A stretch of 7,615 bases of DNA from Firmicutes bacterium UBA4975 (GTDB lineage: Bacteria; Bacillota; Proteinivoracia; UBA4975), in NCBI GenBank assembly GCA_002397155.1, contig DGZR01000005.1, positions 1,059 through 8,673 on the forward strand, given 5' to 3'. The translations under genes were made by a program, and so were the position numbers. Positions 1 through 6,549 of the stretch are shown one piece after another. The first letter of the stretch is position 1. Every line of letters begins with the position of its first letter. The notes beneath the pieces were generated by a model that saw nothing but the letters and a program-made list of their open reading frames with translations, searched no databases and was not told the origin of the DNA.

Positions 1-671
1 AGGTGGGAGTGGTGCCGATGGGACTCGGGGATGAGTTCGTCGCTGACGATGTAAATCATGGCGCCGGCCGCTACCCCCAGGGTGATACTGATAAAGGACT
101 CGCTCAGGTTGATGAGGAGCAATCCCGCCCCAGTGCCCACCGGCGTCATGAGGCCGGCCAGGGCAGTGAGAAGCAAGACTTTTGCCTTGCCCATCCCCCC
201 CGCCAAGAGGGGAGCAGCAGTAGCCATGCCTTCGGGCACGTTGTGCACTGCCAGGGCCAGAGCTACGGCAGTCCCCAGGCCCGGACTGGCGCTAAAACCA
301 GCCCCGATGGCCAAACCTTCGGGAAAATTGTGCAGAGCAATCCCCAAAAAGATAAAGTATCCGACTTTGAGCAGGTTGGCGTCCCCCCCCGCCTCCGCTT
401 TTCCTTCTCCAATGTGGATGTGGGGAACCAGGGTGTCCAGGCCAAACATCAGGCCCGCCCCGATTAAGAAACCGGCGATGGCCCTGACCATGCCGCCAAG
501 GGCCAGAGCTTCCGGCAGCAGGCTAAAGGCGGATATAGCCAGCATTGCTCCCGAGGCAAAGCCCAGAACAAGGGACAGGACTTTTTTGGCGGGCTTGCCC
601 AGGAGGAAAACCAGAATAGCCCCCAGGGCGGTGGCAATCCCCGCCAACGCGCTGATCAGTACGATTTCCAT
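1..671 (-). CDS. ZIP-family divalent metal transporter (ZupT/GufA-like), C-terminus cut by window edge
   Basis: This is a membrane transporter of the ZIP family, which carries Zn2+ and related divalent metals into the cytoplasm. The frame reads 223 full codons from ATG 671-669 and is still open at base 1, so the last helix (roughly 20-25 residues by family length) lies outside the window. The two metal-site signatures are intact: HNFPEG at residues 114-119 and HNVPEG at 143-148. The late-helix pattern DELIPE sits at 211-216. The loop between helices 3 and 4 is short, with a few His and acidic residues (HIHIGEGKAEAGGD, about 84-97). The visible C-terminal end is His-rich (SHRHHSH). A GGGTGAT-like ribosome site precedes the ATG. 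The gene is transcribed away from trkA. Family assignment is firm, but metal preference cannot be read from sequence. The open plus-strand frame across this region is a shadow. Confidence 0.92.
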   Translation of the reverse strand, partial: MEIVLISALAGIATALGAILVFLLGKPAKKVLSLVLGFASGAMLAISAFSLLPEALALGGMVRAIAGFLIGAGLMFGLDTLVPHIHIGEGKAEAGGDANLLKVGYFIFLGIALHNFPEGLAIGAGFSASPGLGTAVALALAVHNVPEGMATAAPLLAGGMGKAKVLLLTALAGLMTPVGTGAGLLLINLSESFISITLGVAAGAMIYIVSDELIPESHRHHSH

Positions 672-723
672 GTTATCACCCGCTGTTATGTTATGTCGGG
701 GGTCTCGGCCACCCGGGTTTAAT

Positions 724-740
724 CCCCTGTAATTCAGGGG
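724..740. repeat. Inverted repeat in the divergent intergenic region (possible operator)
   Basis: CCCCTG and CAGGGG form perfect 6-bp arms around a 5-nt spacer (TAATT). The repeat lies between the divergent ZIP transporter and trkA genes and overlaps the likely -35 region of the trkA promoter. That position suits a repressor site, possibly acting on both genes. No known regulator consensus was recognised, so an operator role is inference. Confidence 0.4.
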
Positions 741-756
741 AAAACTGTGTTATAGT
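728..756 (+). promoter_or_regulatory. Putative promoter of the trkA-trkH cluster
   Basis: An extended -10 element, TG-T-TATAGT, is at 748-756 (five of six matches to TATAAT plus the upstream TG). With 17-bp spacing the -35 hexamer would be TGTAAT at 728-733, which is weak, as is common with extended -10 promoters. Transcription would begin near 763, leaving a leader of about 25 nt before the chosen trkA start. A GTG at 759 lies at the expected transcription start and is therefore an unlikely translation start. Confidence 0.42.
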
Positions 757-788
757 GAGTGGAAATACGCCTATTGAAGGTGATTAGT

Positions 789-2129
789 TTGCGGATAATT
801 ATCATTGGCGCCGGTGAAGTTGGTGCCGAACTTGCAGCTAAACTGTCCAGGGAAGACAACGATGTGACCGTCATCGATAAAAGCATGGCCCCCCTGGATC
901 GTTTGGCCTCCCTGGACGTCCTGACGATTCAGGGCAACGGAGCAGATTTGGAGACCTTGGAGGCGGCCAGCATTCGAGATACCGACTTGCTGGTGGCCGT
1001 TACCCAGGTCGACGAAATAAACATCATGGCCTGCCTGTTGGCGAAGAACAACGGGGCCAAGCGGACAATTGCCCGGATCCGCCATACTGCTTACGGCAGC
1101 GAGTACAAGAGCCTGACCAATGAAAGACTGGGCATCGACATTACTATCAATCCCGAGCAGGTCGCCGCTCAGGAAATCGTCAAAGTAGTGAAAAGCGTTC
1201 ACGCTTCGGAGATTGATTTTTTCTGTAAAGACAGAGTGCAGATGTTGGGCATGCGCCTGGGGCCCGAATCCCCCCTGGTGGGGAAAAAGCTTAAGGATTT
1301 GTCCCTGGGCGATAACACCCTCGTCGCCGCCATCAATCGTAAAAATCAGCTGATCATCCCCCGGGGGGGTGACGCCCTTGAACTGGGCGATCACATGTAC
1401 ATGCTTGCCCTGACGGCGAACCATTTCCCCTACGAGCTGGTTAGCGGCAAGGAACCCCTTCGGGTAAACAAGATCATGATCATGGGGGCGGGCAAGGTTG
1501 GCCGCCACGTGGTGCGCCTGCTCGGGCGGTCCCGGGGCCGGGAAATCAAGCTAATTGACAGCAATCTGGACAAATGCCGGGAAGCCGCCGACCTTTTCCC
1601 CGAAGCCTTGGTCCTGTATGGCAACGGCACCGACCAGGAATTTTTGCGGCAGGAAGGTATTGAAAACACCGATGTCTTTGTCGCTGTATCGGGAAATGAT
1701 GAGGTCAACATCCTCTCCGCGCTGCTGGCCAAGAAACTGGGGGTAAAAAAGGCCATTGTCGAGATAAACCGCTCGGACTATGCCCTCCTGGTGGACACCC
1801 TAGATATTGACACCGCCATCCGCCCCCGCTACCTGACCGCTGGCACTATCCTCAAACTGGTCCGCAAGGGTAAAATCGAGTCGGTGATGATCCTGGGAGA
1901 GGATCAGGCCGAAGTGATCGAAATAAGCGTGGGCCAGGGCGCTTCTGTTGAAGGGAAGACCTTGAAAGAACTAGCCCTCCCCGGCGGTATTTTAGTCGGT
2001 GCCATCGTCCGGGGGAATAAAGCTATTATCCCCCGAGGCAGCGATCAAGTGGTTCAGCAGGATAAAGTGGTCCTCTTCTGTCTGCCCGAATTGAGCCAGC
2101 ACGCGACTACTCTCTTTTCGGGCAGGTGA
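789..2129 (+). CDS. trkA: TrkA, NAD-binding regulatory subunit of the Trk potassium uptake system
   Basis: TrkA is the cytoplasmic ring-forming subunit that binds NAD(H) or other nucleotides and gates the TrkH potassium pore. From TTG 789 the protein has 446 residues, close to the usual length of a tandem-RCK TrkA. Domains in order: RCK_N 1-~125 with Rossmann motif GAGEVG at 7-12 and acidic D30 at the end of strand 2; RCK_C ~135-210; a second RCK_N ~227-345 with GAGKVG at 233-238 and D257; a second RCK_C ~360-435. The TTG start is preferred because AAGGTGA at 777-783 lies 5 nt upstream and the product then opens directly with the first Rossmann strand (MRIIIIGAG). Upstream GTG codons at 759 and 780 are in frame but fit worse: 759 is at the transcription start and 780 is inside the ribosome site. 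Its TGA overlaps the trkH GTG (GTGA), implying coupled translation. Confidence 0.97.
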   Translation: MRIIIIGAGEVGAELAAKLSREDNDVTVIDKSMAPLDRLASLDVLTIQGNGADLETLEAASIRDTDLLVAVTQVDEINIMACLLAKNNGAKRTIARIRHTAYGSEYKSLTNERLGIDITINPEQVAAQEIVKVVKSVHASEIDFFCKDRVQMLGMRLGPESPLVGKKLKDLSLGDNTLVAAINRKNQLIIPRGGDALELGDHMYMLALTANHFPYELVSGKEPLRVNKIMIMGAGKVGRHVVRLLGRSRGREIKLIDSNLDKCREAADLFPEALVLYGNGTDQEFLRQEGIENTDVFVAVSGNDEVNILSALLAKKLGVKKAIVEINRSDYALLVDTLDIDTAIRPRYLTAGTILKLVRKGKIESVMILGEDQAEVIEISVGQGASVEGKTLKELALPGGILVGAIVRGNKAIIPRGSDQVVQQDKVVLFCLPELSQHATTLFSGR

Positions 2130-3616
2130 AAGCATTGTTTGAAAATGTGCACTTAAATATATTCGGTAAGTTTCTCTTGGTCCTCAGCGCCTCGATGGCC
2201 GTGCCCTTGGCCATTTCCCTGGCCTGGGACCAGCCCGACGTCCCGGCTTTTGCCTACTCCATCCTCTTCATCACCCTTTTGGGGGGAGGGTTGGCTTTTC
2301 TCTTTAAGACCGGCGAAAAGGAATTGAGCATCAGGGACGGTTATGTCCTAGTGGGCCTGATTTGGCTGGGCGCCGGACTCCTGGGGGCCCTGCCCTTTTA
2401 CTTTTCCGGCTCGGTGCCCACGTACATCGACGCGGTTTTTGAAACGGTTTCCGGCTTTACTACCACCGGAGCCACTGTATTTGCCGTCATCGAAGATAAG
2501 CCCTTGGGCATTTTATTTTGGCGCAGCCTCACCCACTGGCTGGGTGGGATGGGCATAATCGTCCTATCGGTAGCCTTTTTGCCCCGCCTGGGCGCAGGGG
2601 CGATGCAGCTTTTCCGGGCGGAGGTGCCCGGGCCCTCGGCTGAAAGGCTGATGCCCAGGATAAAAGAGACGGCCAGGGTCCTCTGGCTGCTCTACGCGGC
2701 CTTGACGGCGGTGCTGGTGCTGGCCCTGCTCCTGGCCGGCATGAACTGGTTTGACGCTGTCACCCATGCCTTTTCCACCTTGGGAACCGGCGGGTTTTCC
2801 AGCAAAAACTTGAGCGTCGCCGCCTTTGCCAGCCCCTGGATAGATGTCATCCTCACCCTCTTCATGATAGCCGCCGGCGCTAACTTTACCCTCTACTACT
2901 ACCTATACAACCGACGCTGGTCCCTGATCTGGGAAGACAGAGAACTGCGCTTCTACCTGGCGGTAGTGGCGGGCGCCGGACTCCTGATTACCCTCAACCT
3001 CTTGTTTGACGAAGTCTATACCTCAGTATGGGAGTCCCTGCACCAGAGCTTCTTTCAAGTGGCTTCCCTGGTCACTACCACCGGCTTTTCCACCGCAGAT
3101 TTTAACAAGTGGCCTCCTCTTTCCCAAGGCATCCTGATCACTCTAGAATTCTTCGGCGGGTCAGCGGGTTCCACGGCCGGGGCCCTAAAGATGATCCGGG
3201 TCCTCATCATGCTGAAATTTATCGGTCGGGAATTCTACCGTCTCATCCACCCAAAAATCGTCAGGCCGGTGCGGATGGGGAATCGGGTCATCCCCGAAGA
3301 AATGCTGGACAGTATTGCCGGCTTCACCCTCCTCTACTTCCTGGTCTTTCTCCTGGCCGGCCTGGCGGTGTCTGCCATGGGCGTGGACTTGCTCAGCGCA
3401 TTTACCGGCTCGGCAGCGACTTTGGGCAATGTGGGACCGGGCTTAAACCTTCTGGGGCCCCTGGGAAACTTTGGCTTTCTCCCCGCCGGAGCCAAAATCG
3501 TCTACATCCTCTGCATGCTCCTGGGCCGCCTGGAACTCTTCACCTTTATCCTCTTCCTGCTCTACCCCTTCACCGGCCTGAGCAACCTGCTTAAATCCCG
3601 GCGGCAGCTCCGTTGA
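2126..3616 (+). CDS. trkH: TrkH, potassium-translocating membrane subunit of the Trk system
   Basis: This 496-residue integral membrane protein forms the K+ conduction path, with four membrane-pore-membrane repeats plus N-terminal helices. All four pore loops are recognisable, with filter glycines in TTTGAT (G115), TLGTGG (G220), TTTGFS (G320) and TLGNVG (G434). The intramembrane gating loop between repeats shows GSAGSTAG at 345-352, and the conserved GRLE arginine is R468. These features place it in the SKT superfamily (TrkH/TrkG/KtrB); its length and the tandem-RCK partner favour TrkH over KtrB. The GTG start overlaps the trkA stop by 4 nt and has only a weak GGGCAGG-type ribosome site, so translation is probably coupled to trkA. 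The reading frame is intact with no missing key residue. Confidence 0.97.
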   Translation: MKALFENVHLNIFGKFLLVLSASMAVPLAISLAWDQPDVPAFAYSILFITLLGGGLAFLFKTGEKELSIRDGYVLVGLIWLGAGLLGALPFYFSGSVPTYIDAVFETVSGFTTTGATVFAVIEDKPLGILFWRSLTHWLGGMGIIVLSVAFLPRLGAGAMQLFRAEVPGPSAERLMPRIKETARVLWLLYAALTAVLVLALLLAGMNWFDAVTHAFSTLGTGGFSSKNLSVAAFASPWIDVILTLFMIAAGANFTLYYYLYNRRWSLIWEDRELRFYLAVVAGAGLLITLNLLFDEVYTSVWESLHQSFFQVASLVTTTGFSTADFNKWPPLSQGILITLEFFGGSAGSTAGALKMIRVLIMLKFIGREFYRLIHPKIVRPVRMGNRVIPEEMLDSIAGFTLLYFLVFLLAGLAVSAMGVDLLSAFTGSAATLGNVGPGLNLLGPLGNFGFLPAGAKIVYILCMLLGRLELFTFILFLLYPFTGLSNLLKSRRQLR

Positions 3617-3653
3617 ACAACTGGGCGGAGCAGGCACCATTCAGACTGGGGGA

Positions 3654-4802
3654 ATGGCCTTGTTTCTTGGCATATTCATCTTGATAATTGGTCTTGGCAT
3701 CAACGGAGGGAGAATACTCTACCGCTGGTCCGCCCACTTGGGCGCGGGGATAAAACCCCTTTTGTTCGGCTCTGCCTATGGTTTGGGCGTAATCCTCATC
3801 CTGGCCGCTTTTATTGCCAGCCGGGTGCCGGGAATCGCCATTCCCCGCTTCCTTTTACGCCTGGCCCACTACGGGCTAGGCCTTCTCCTCTATGTAATCT
3901 TGGTAGTCAACACCCTCGCTGCCCTGCTCTTTTTGGGCCGCCTTCTGGGCTTTTTCCCCGCGCCTCTGCCCGGGACTGTCTCCCGGGTCAGTCTGGCCCT
4001 GTCCTTGTTCCTGGTTCTTGCCTTTTCCCTGTATGGCAGCCTCAACGCCGGGCCAATCCGAACCCGCAGTTACACAGTGCAGCTAGGAGAGAACAAAGGG
4101 GATATGGATTCCCTGCGGATTGTCCTGGCCAGCGACTTCCATCTGGGCTATGTCGTCGAAGAGAAACACCTGGGGAAAATCGTCGCCGCGATCAACGCAG
4201 CCGATGCTGATCTGGTCTGCCTGGCCGGGGACATCTTTGACGGAGATATGACCGCCCTGGCGGACCCTAAAAGGCTGCAGGAGCTGCTGGGGGAAATTAG
4301 GGCAAAACACGGGGTATACGCCTGCCTGGGCAATCACGATGCCGGCGGGCACTACCGGCCAATGGTGGAATTCCTTGAAGCGGCGGGGATAAGGCTACTG
4401 GAGGATGACACGGCTATCATCGACAAGCGGGTCCTCCTCGTGGGCAGAAAGGACTCGTCCCCTATCGGCGGCCAGGGAATAGCCCGAAAAGCAGTGGCCC
4501 TGCCTCCGGTGGGCCTGCCGGTCATCGTGATGGATCACCAGCCCGGCAACGTTGGCGAATACGGGGAGGAGACGGACTTAGTTCTTTGCGGTCATTCCCA
4601 TCGGGGGCAAGTATTTCCCTTTAACTTGGTAACCAAGGCCGTTTACCTGGTGGATTACGGGTACTACCAAGAGCCTGGCAGCGGGACTCAGTTCGTCGTC
4701 ACTTCCGGGGCGGGCACCTGGGGCCCTCCTTTCCGGGTGGGCTCGGAGAATGAAGTAGTAGTGATCGATGTACTGTTCCCGGCTGAGGCTGAGGGCCGCT
4801 AA
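3654..4802 (+). CDS. Membrane-anchored calcineurin-type metallophosphoesterase (YaeI/YkuE-like)
   Basis: This 382-residue protein has two parts. Residues 1-~135 contain about four hydrophobic segments (about 2-20, 35-58, 70-98 and 112-131). Residues ~150-380 form a calcineurin-like, two-metal phosphoesterase domain that family topology would place in the cytoplasm. Metal ligands and catalytic motifs are complete: DFH (D161, H163), GDIFDGD (D193), GNHD (N227, H228), DHQP (H295) and GHSHRGQ (H314, H316). Relatives act on phosphoesters such as UDP-diacylglucosamine, phospholipids or nucleotides; the substrate here cannot be told, and a Gram-positive host makes lipid A work unlikely. A GGGGGA ribosome site directly precedes ATG 3654. 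The 37-nt gap after trkH has no terminator, so it is probably the third gene of that operon. Its stop codon overlaps that of the opposing kinase gene. Confidence 0.9.
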   Translation: MALFLGIFILIIGLGINGGRILYRWSAHLGAGIKPLLFGSAYGLGVILILAAFIASRVPGIAIPRFLLRLAHYGLGLLLYVILVVNTLAALLFLGRLLGFFPAPLPGTVSRVSLALSLFLVLAFSLYGSLNAGPIRTRSYTVQLGENKGDMDSLRIVLASDFHLGYVVEEKHLGKIVAAINAADADLVCLAGDIFDGDMTALADPKRLQELLGEIRAKHGVYACLGNHDAGGHYRPMVEFLEAAGIRLLEDDTAIIDKRVLLVGRKDSSPIGGQGIARKAVALPPVGLPVIVMDHQPGNVGEYGEETDLVLCGHSHRGQVFPFNLVTKAVYLVDYGYYQEPGSGTQFVVTSGAGTWGPPFRVGSENEVVVIDVLFPAEAEGR

Positions 4803-6208
4803 GCGAGGGGCAGCCTGACCTGAAATTCGGCCCCCTGGCCCAAGCCCTCGCTCTTGGCCCCCACCGTCCCCCCGTGCAGCTCGACAATCCCCTTGACTAT
4901 GGACAGGCCCAGGCCCAGACCACCGGCGCTAAGAGAGTTTTCCGCCTGGGTAAAGGGCTCGAAGAGATCGGGAATCAGTTCCGGAGGGATGCCGATTCCG
5001 CTGTCGAGAAAGGTAATGACCGCCTGACCGGCCTCTCTGTCCTCGGCCACCGTAACCTGGACCTGCCCCCCCTTGGGGGTAAATTTTAAAGCGTTGTCCA
5101 GTAAGTTGCTCAGGACTTGCCTTATCCGCCCCAGGTCGGCCTCGATATAGAGGGGTTCGCCAAAGCTTCCTTCCAGGACAACTCCCTTTTGCTCGTAGTT
5201 AACCTTGAACTCTTCCAAAACCCTTTTACCGACGGCATTAAGATCTACCCGCTCCCGGTACAGCTTGATTTTATCCTTGCCCAGCCTAGATATGTCCAGA
5301 AGGTCGTCCACCAGCCGCATGAGCTGAGCTGTCTGCCGCCCGATGATTCCCCGGGTCCGCTCGTCCTGCTCGCTGCCGGGGGCAACCTGTTCCAGCAGGG
5401 TTAGGGCCATGGAAATAGTGGCCAGGGGGTTGCGCAGTTCGTGAGAAAGAGTAGAGATAAAATTGTCCTTTTTTGCCGCCGCTTGGTGCAGCTTTTGAAT
5501 TAAAACCCGGGCATTTTTCTCGCTGTTGCTGAGGGCTTTCTCGGCCATTTTTTTATCGTTTATATCAATGAAAACTCCGTAAGCTTTCTGCGGATTGCCA
5601 TCCTTGTCGTACACTATCCTGGACTGATTATAGACCCACACATAGCCTAAATCGACAGTCAAGACCCGGTATTCGCCTTGACATTTTGCTTCTCCCGCCC
5701 GCAAGGTGTCCTTCCAGAGCAACTCGATGCGGCCGAAGTCCTCCGGATGGATTACTCTGAAAGGTTCGGCGAATAATACTTTCCCGGGGCAGCTTTCCAG
5801 CCCCAGCCGTCTTTTCCAGGTCTCTGAAATCTGGCATTCCTTCTTAGTATAATCTACCTTTAGCGAGCCCAGGCTGGAGCTGTCCAGCGTCTTCAGGCAC
5901 TCCTCCTCAGCTTCCACCAGCTTTTGCTCAAACTCTTTTCTCTCGGTAATATCGCTGGCGACCCCCAGCCAGACAGTAATTTCTCCATGTCTATTGAACA
6001 AGGGGGCAGTTCGGGAATAGACCCAGATGATTTGGCCGTTAGCGGCAATCAGGCGGTGTTCCCCGCAGAGGAGACGCTTTTCCGCTATGGCCTGGGCGAT
6101 CTTTACTGCCGCCCCGGGCTGGTCCTCCGGAAGGATGTACCTCTTGAGCCAGCCGGAATCGGCCCGTGGGAGTAAAGATATTTTGCCTTCTTTTTTTAAG
6201 ACGCGCAT
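4799..6208 (-). CDS. Soluble PAS-PAS sensor histidine kinase (start uncertain, N-terminal PAS incomplete from this ATG)
   Basis: This cytosolic two-component sensor kinase autophosphorylates on histidine and would pass phosphate to a response regulator not present in the window. From ATG 6208 it has 469 residues. Order: the rest of PAS domain 1 (1-~91, ending DITERK); PAS domain 2 (~105-220, with HPEDF at 154-158 and DIND at 215-218); a short coiled linker; HisKA with SHELRNP at 255-261 (phospho-acceptor H256); HATPase_c with N box DNALKF (371-376), G1 DSGIGI (402-407), F box LFEPF (415-419) and G2 GLGLGLS (430-436). No membrane segment or receiver domain is seen. ATG 6208 cuts into PAS domain 1, has a poor ribosome site, and recognisable PAS sequence continues upstream in frame, so the true start is probably further upstream (see the 6209-6366 entry). 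The TAG stop overlaps the facing phosphoesterase stop. Confidence 0.9.
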   Translation of the reverse strand: MRVLKKEGKISLLPRADSGWLKRYILPEDQPGAAVKIAQAIAEKRLLCGEHRLIAANGQIIWVYSRTAPLFNRHGEITVWLGVASDITERKEFEQKLVEAEEECLKTLDSSSLGSLKVDYTKKECQISETWKRRLGLESCPGKVLFAEPFRVIHPEDFGRIELLWKDTLRAGEAKCQGEYRVLTVDLGYVWVYNQSRIVYDKDGNPQKAYGVFIDINDKKMAEKALSNSEKNARVLIQKLHQAAAKKDNFISTLSHELRNPLATISMALTLLEQVAPGSEQDERTRGIIGRQTAQLMRLVDDLLDISRLGKDKIKLYRERVDLNAVGKRVLEEFKVNYEQKGVVLEGSFGEPLYIEADLGRIRQVLSNLLDNALKFTPKGGQVQVTVAEDREAGQAVITFLDSGIGIPPELIPDLFEPFTQAENSLSAGGLGLGLSIVKGIVELHGGTVGAKSEGLGQGAEFQVRLPLA

Positions 6209-6366
6209 TCTGACCCAATTTGGACTCAGGAGGTAGACATTATCAAATGTGTCCAGTAGAAAAGCTTTAAAGCTTTTCGTACTAATCGATTTTCTTACGT
6301 GACCTTTCAGCAGTCTCCACCGTCTTTTCTGTTTTTTTTTAACTGCCCTTTATCCGGCGAAAGCAC
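6209..6366 (-). other. Probable 5' extension of the kinase gene, joined across an A9 frameshift
   Basis: In the kinase frame, codons upstream of ATG 6208 stay open to a TAA at 6352-6350 and encode the missing start of PAS domain 1 (FDNVYLLSPNW, then the ATG region). No ATG, GTG or TTG occurs in this frame; only CTG and ATT codons do. In the neighbouring frame, GTG at 6366-6364 has an excellent ribosome site, GGGGGTG at 6378-6372, with a 5-nt spacer. That frame reads MLSPDKGQLKK into a run of nine A on the minus strand (6340-6332). A one-base backward shift there enters the kinase frame, giving about 53 extra residues and a 522-residue kinase. Without the shift, translation ends at TGA 6309-6307 after 19 codons. 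The cause may be a real mutation, a sequencing error, or programmed slippage on phased A-AAA-AAA codons. The PAS continuation is seen directly; the joining mechanism is inference. Confidence 0.55.
6259..6278. repeat. Perfect 20-bp palindrome
   Basis: GAAAAGCTTTAAAGCTTTTC reads identically on both strands, with no spacer and no mismatch. It lies within the probable upstream coding extension of the kinase, about 50 bp upstream of ATG 6208. It could be a binding site for a dimeric regulator, or chance within Lys/Phe codons. No regulator was recognised. Confidence 0.5.
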
Positions 6367-6378
6367 ATAAACACCCCC

Positions 6379-6549
6379 AATCGGATAAACCCACTGCCAA
6401 GCAGCTGGAGTTTGTGAAGATTCTTACTCGATTTTACCACACTTTACCATGGGAGAAGCGCTCCCTCGCCCGGAAAGATTATGCAGTATCAGCTTGTTAA
6501 AGGGGGCAAATAATAACTAGGAGATTACTTTAGAATACGAGGGAACCGA
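6379..6549. other. Intergenic region between the divergent kinase and VanW-family genes
   Basis: No confident gene is seen here. It should hold promoters in both directions. On the minus strand TAAAAT at 6436-6431 is a possible -10 for the kinase, but no good -35 accompanies it. On the plus strand TAGAAT at 6531-6536 is a possible -10, but it lies very close to the ribosome site of the next gene. A short inverted repeat, GGGAG-AAGCG-CTCCC, is at 6451-6465 without a T tract, so it is not a terminator. Protein-like short reading frames cross it on both strands and may be gene remnants (see findings). Confidence 0.4.

Noticed and set aside
58..732. Long plus-strand open frame (224 codons)
   Set aside because: It lies opposite the ZIP transporter, has an Ala/Pro/Arg-rich translation typical of an antisense shadow, and shows no domain. 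The minus-strand frame has intact HNFPEG and HNVPEG motifs.
771..1508. Long minus-strand open frame (245 codons) opposite trkA
   Set aside because: It is antisense to a clear Rossmann/RCK coding region, has no plausible ribosome site and no recognisable motif.
3109..3594. Plus-strand open frame (161 codons) inside trkH
   Set aside because: It is an out-of-frame shadow rich in Pro, His and Arg, while the trkH frame has all pore motifs.
6278..6305. Short likeness to the 3' end of clostridial 23S rRNA (TACTAATCGAT, then GTGACC)
   Set aside because: Only about ten bases match in a row, no other 23S sequence precedes it and no 5S follows. The same bases read well as kinase N-terminal codons on the other strand.
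6209..6549. Possible riboswitch or small RNA in the kinase/VanW gap
   Set aside because: No conserved core of a known class (c-di-GMP, c-di-AMP, cobalamin, T-box) could be recognised, and the only hairpins are short and lack a T tract.
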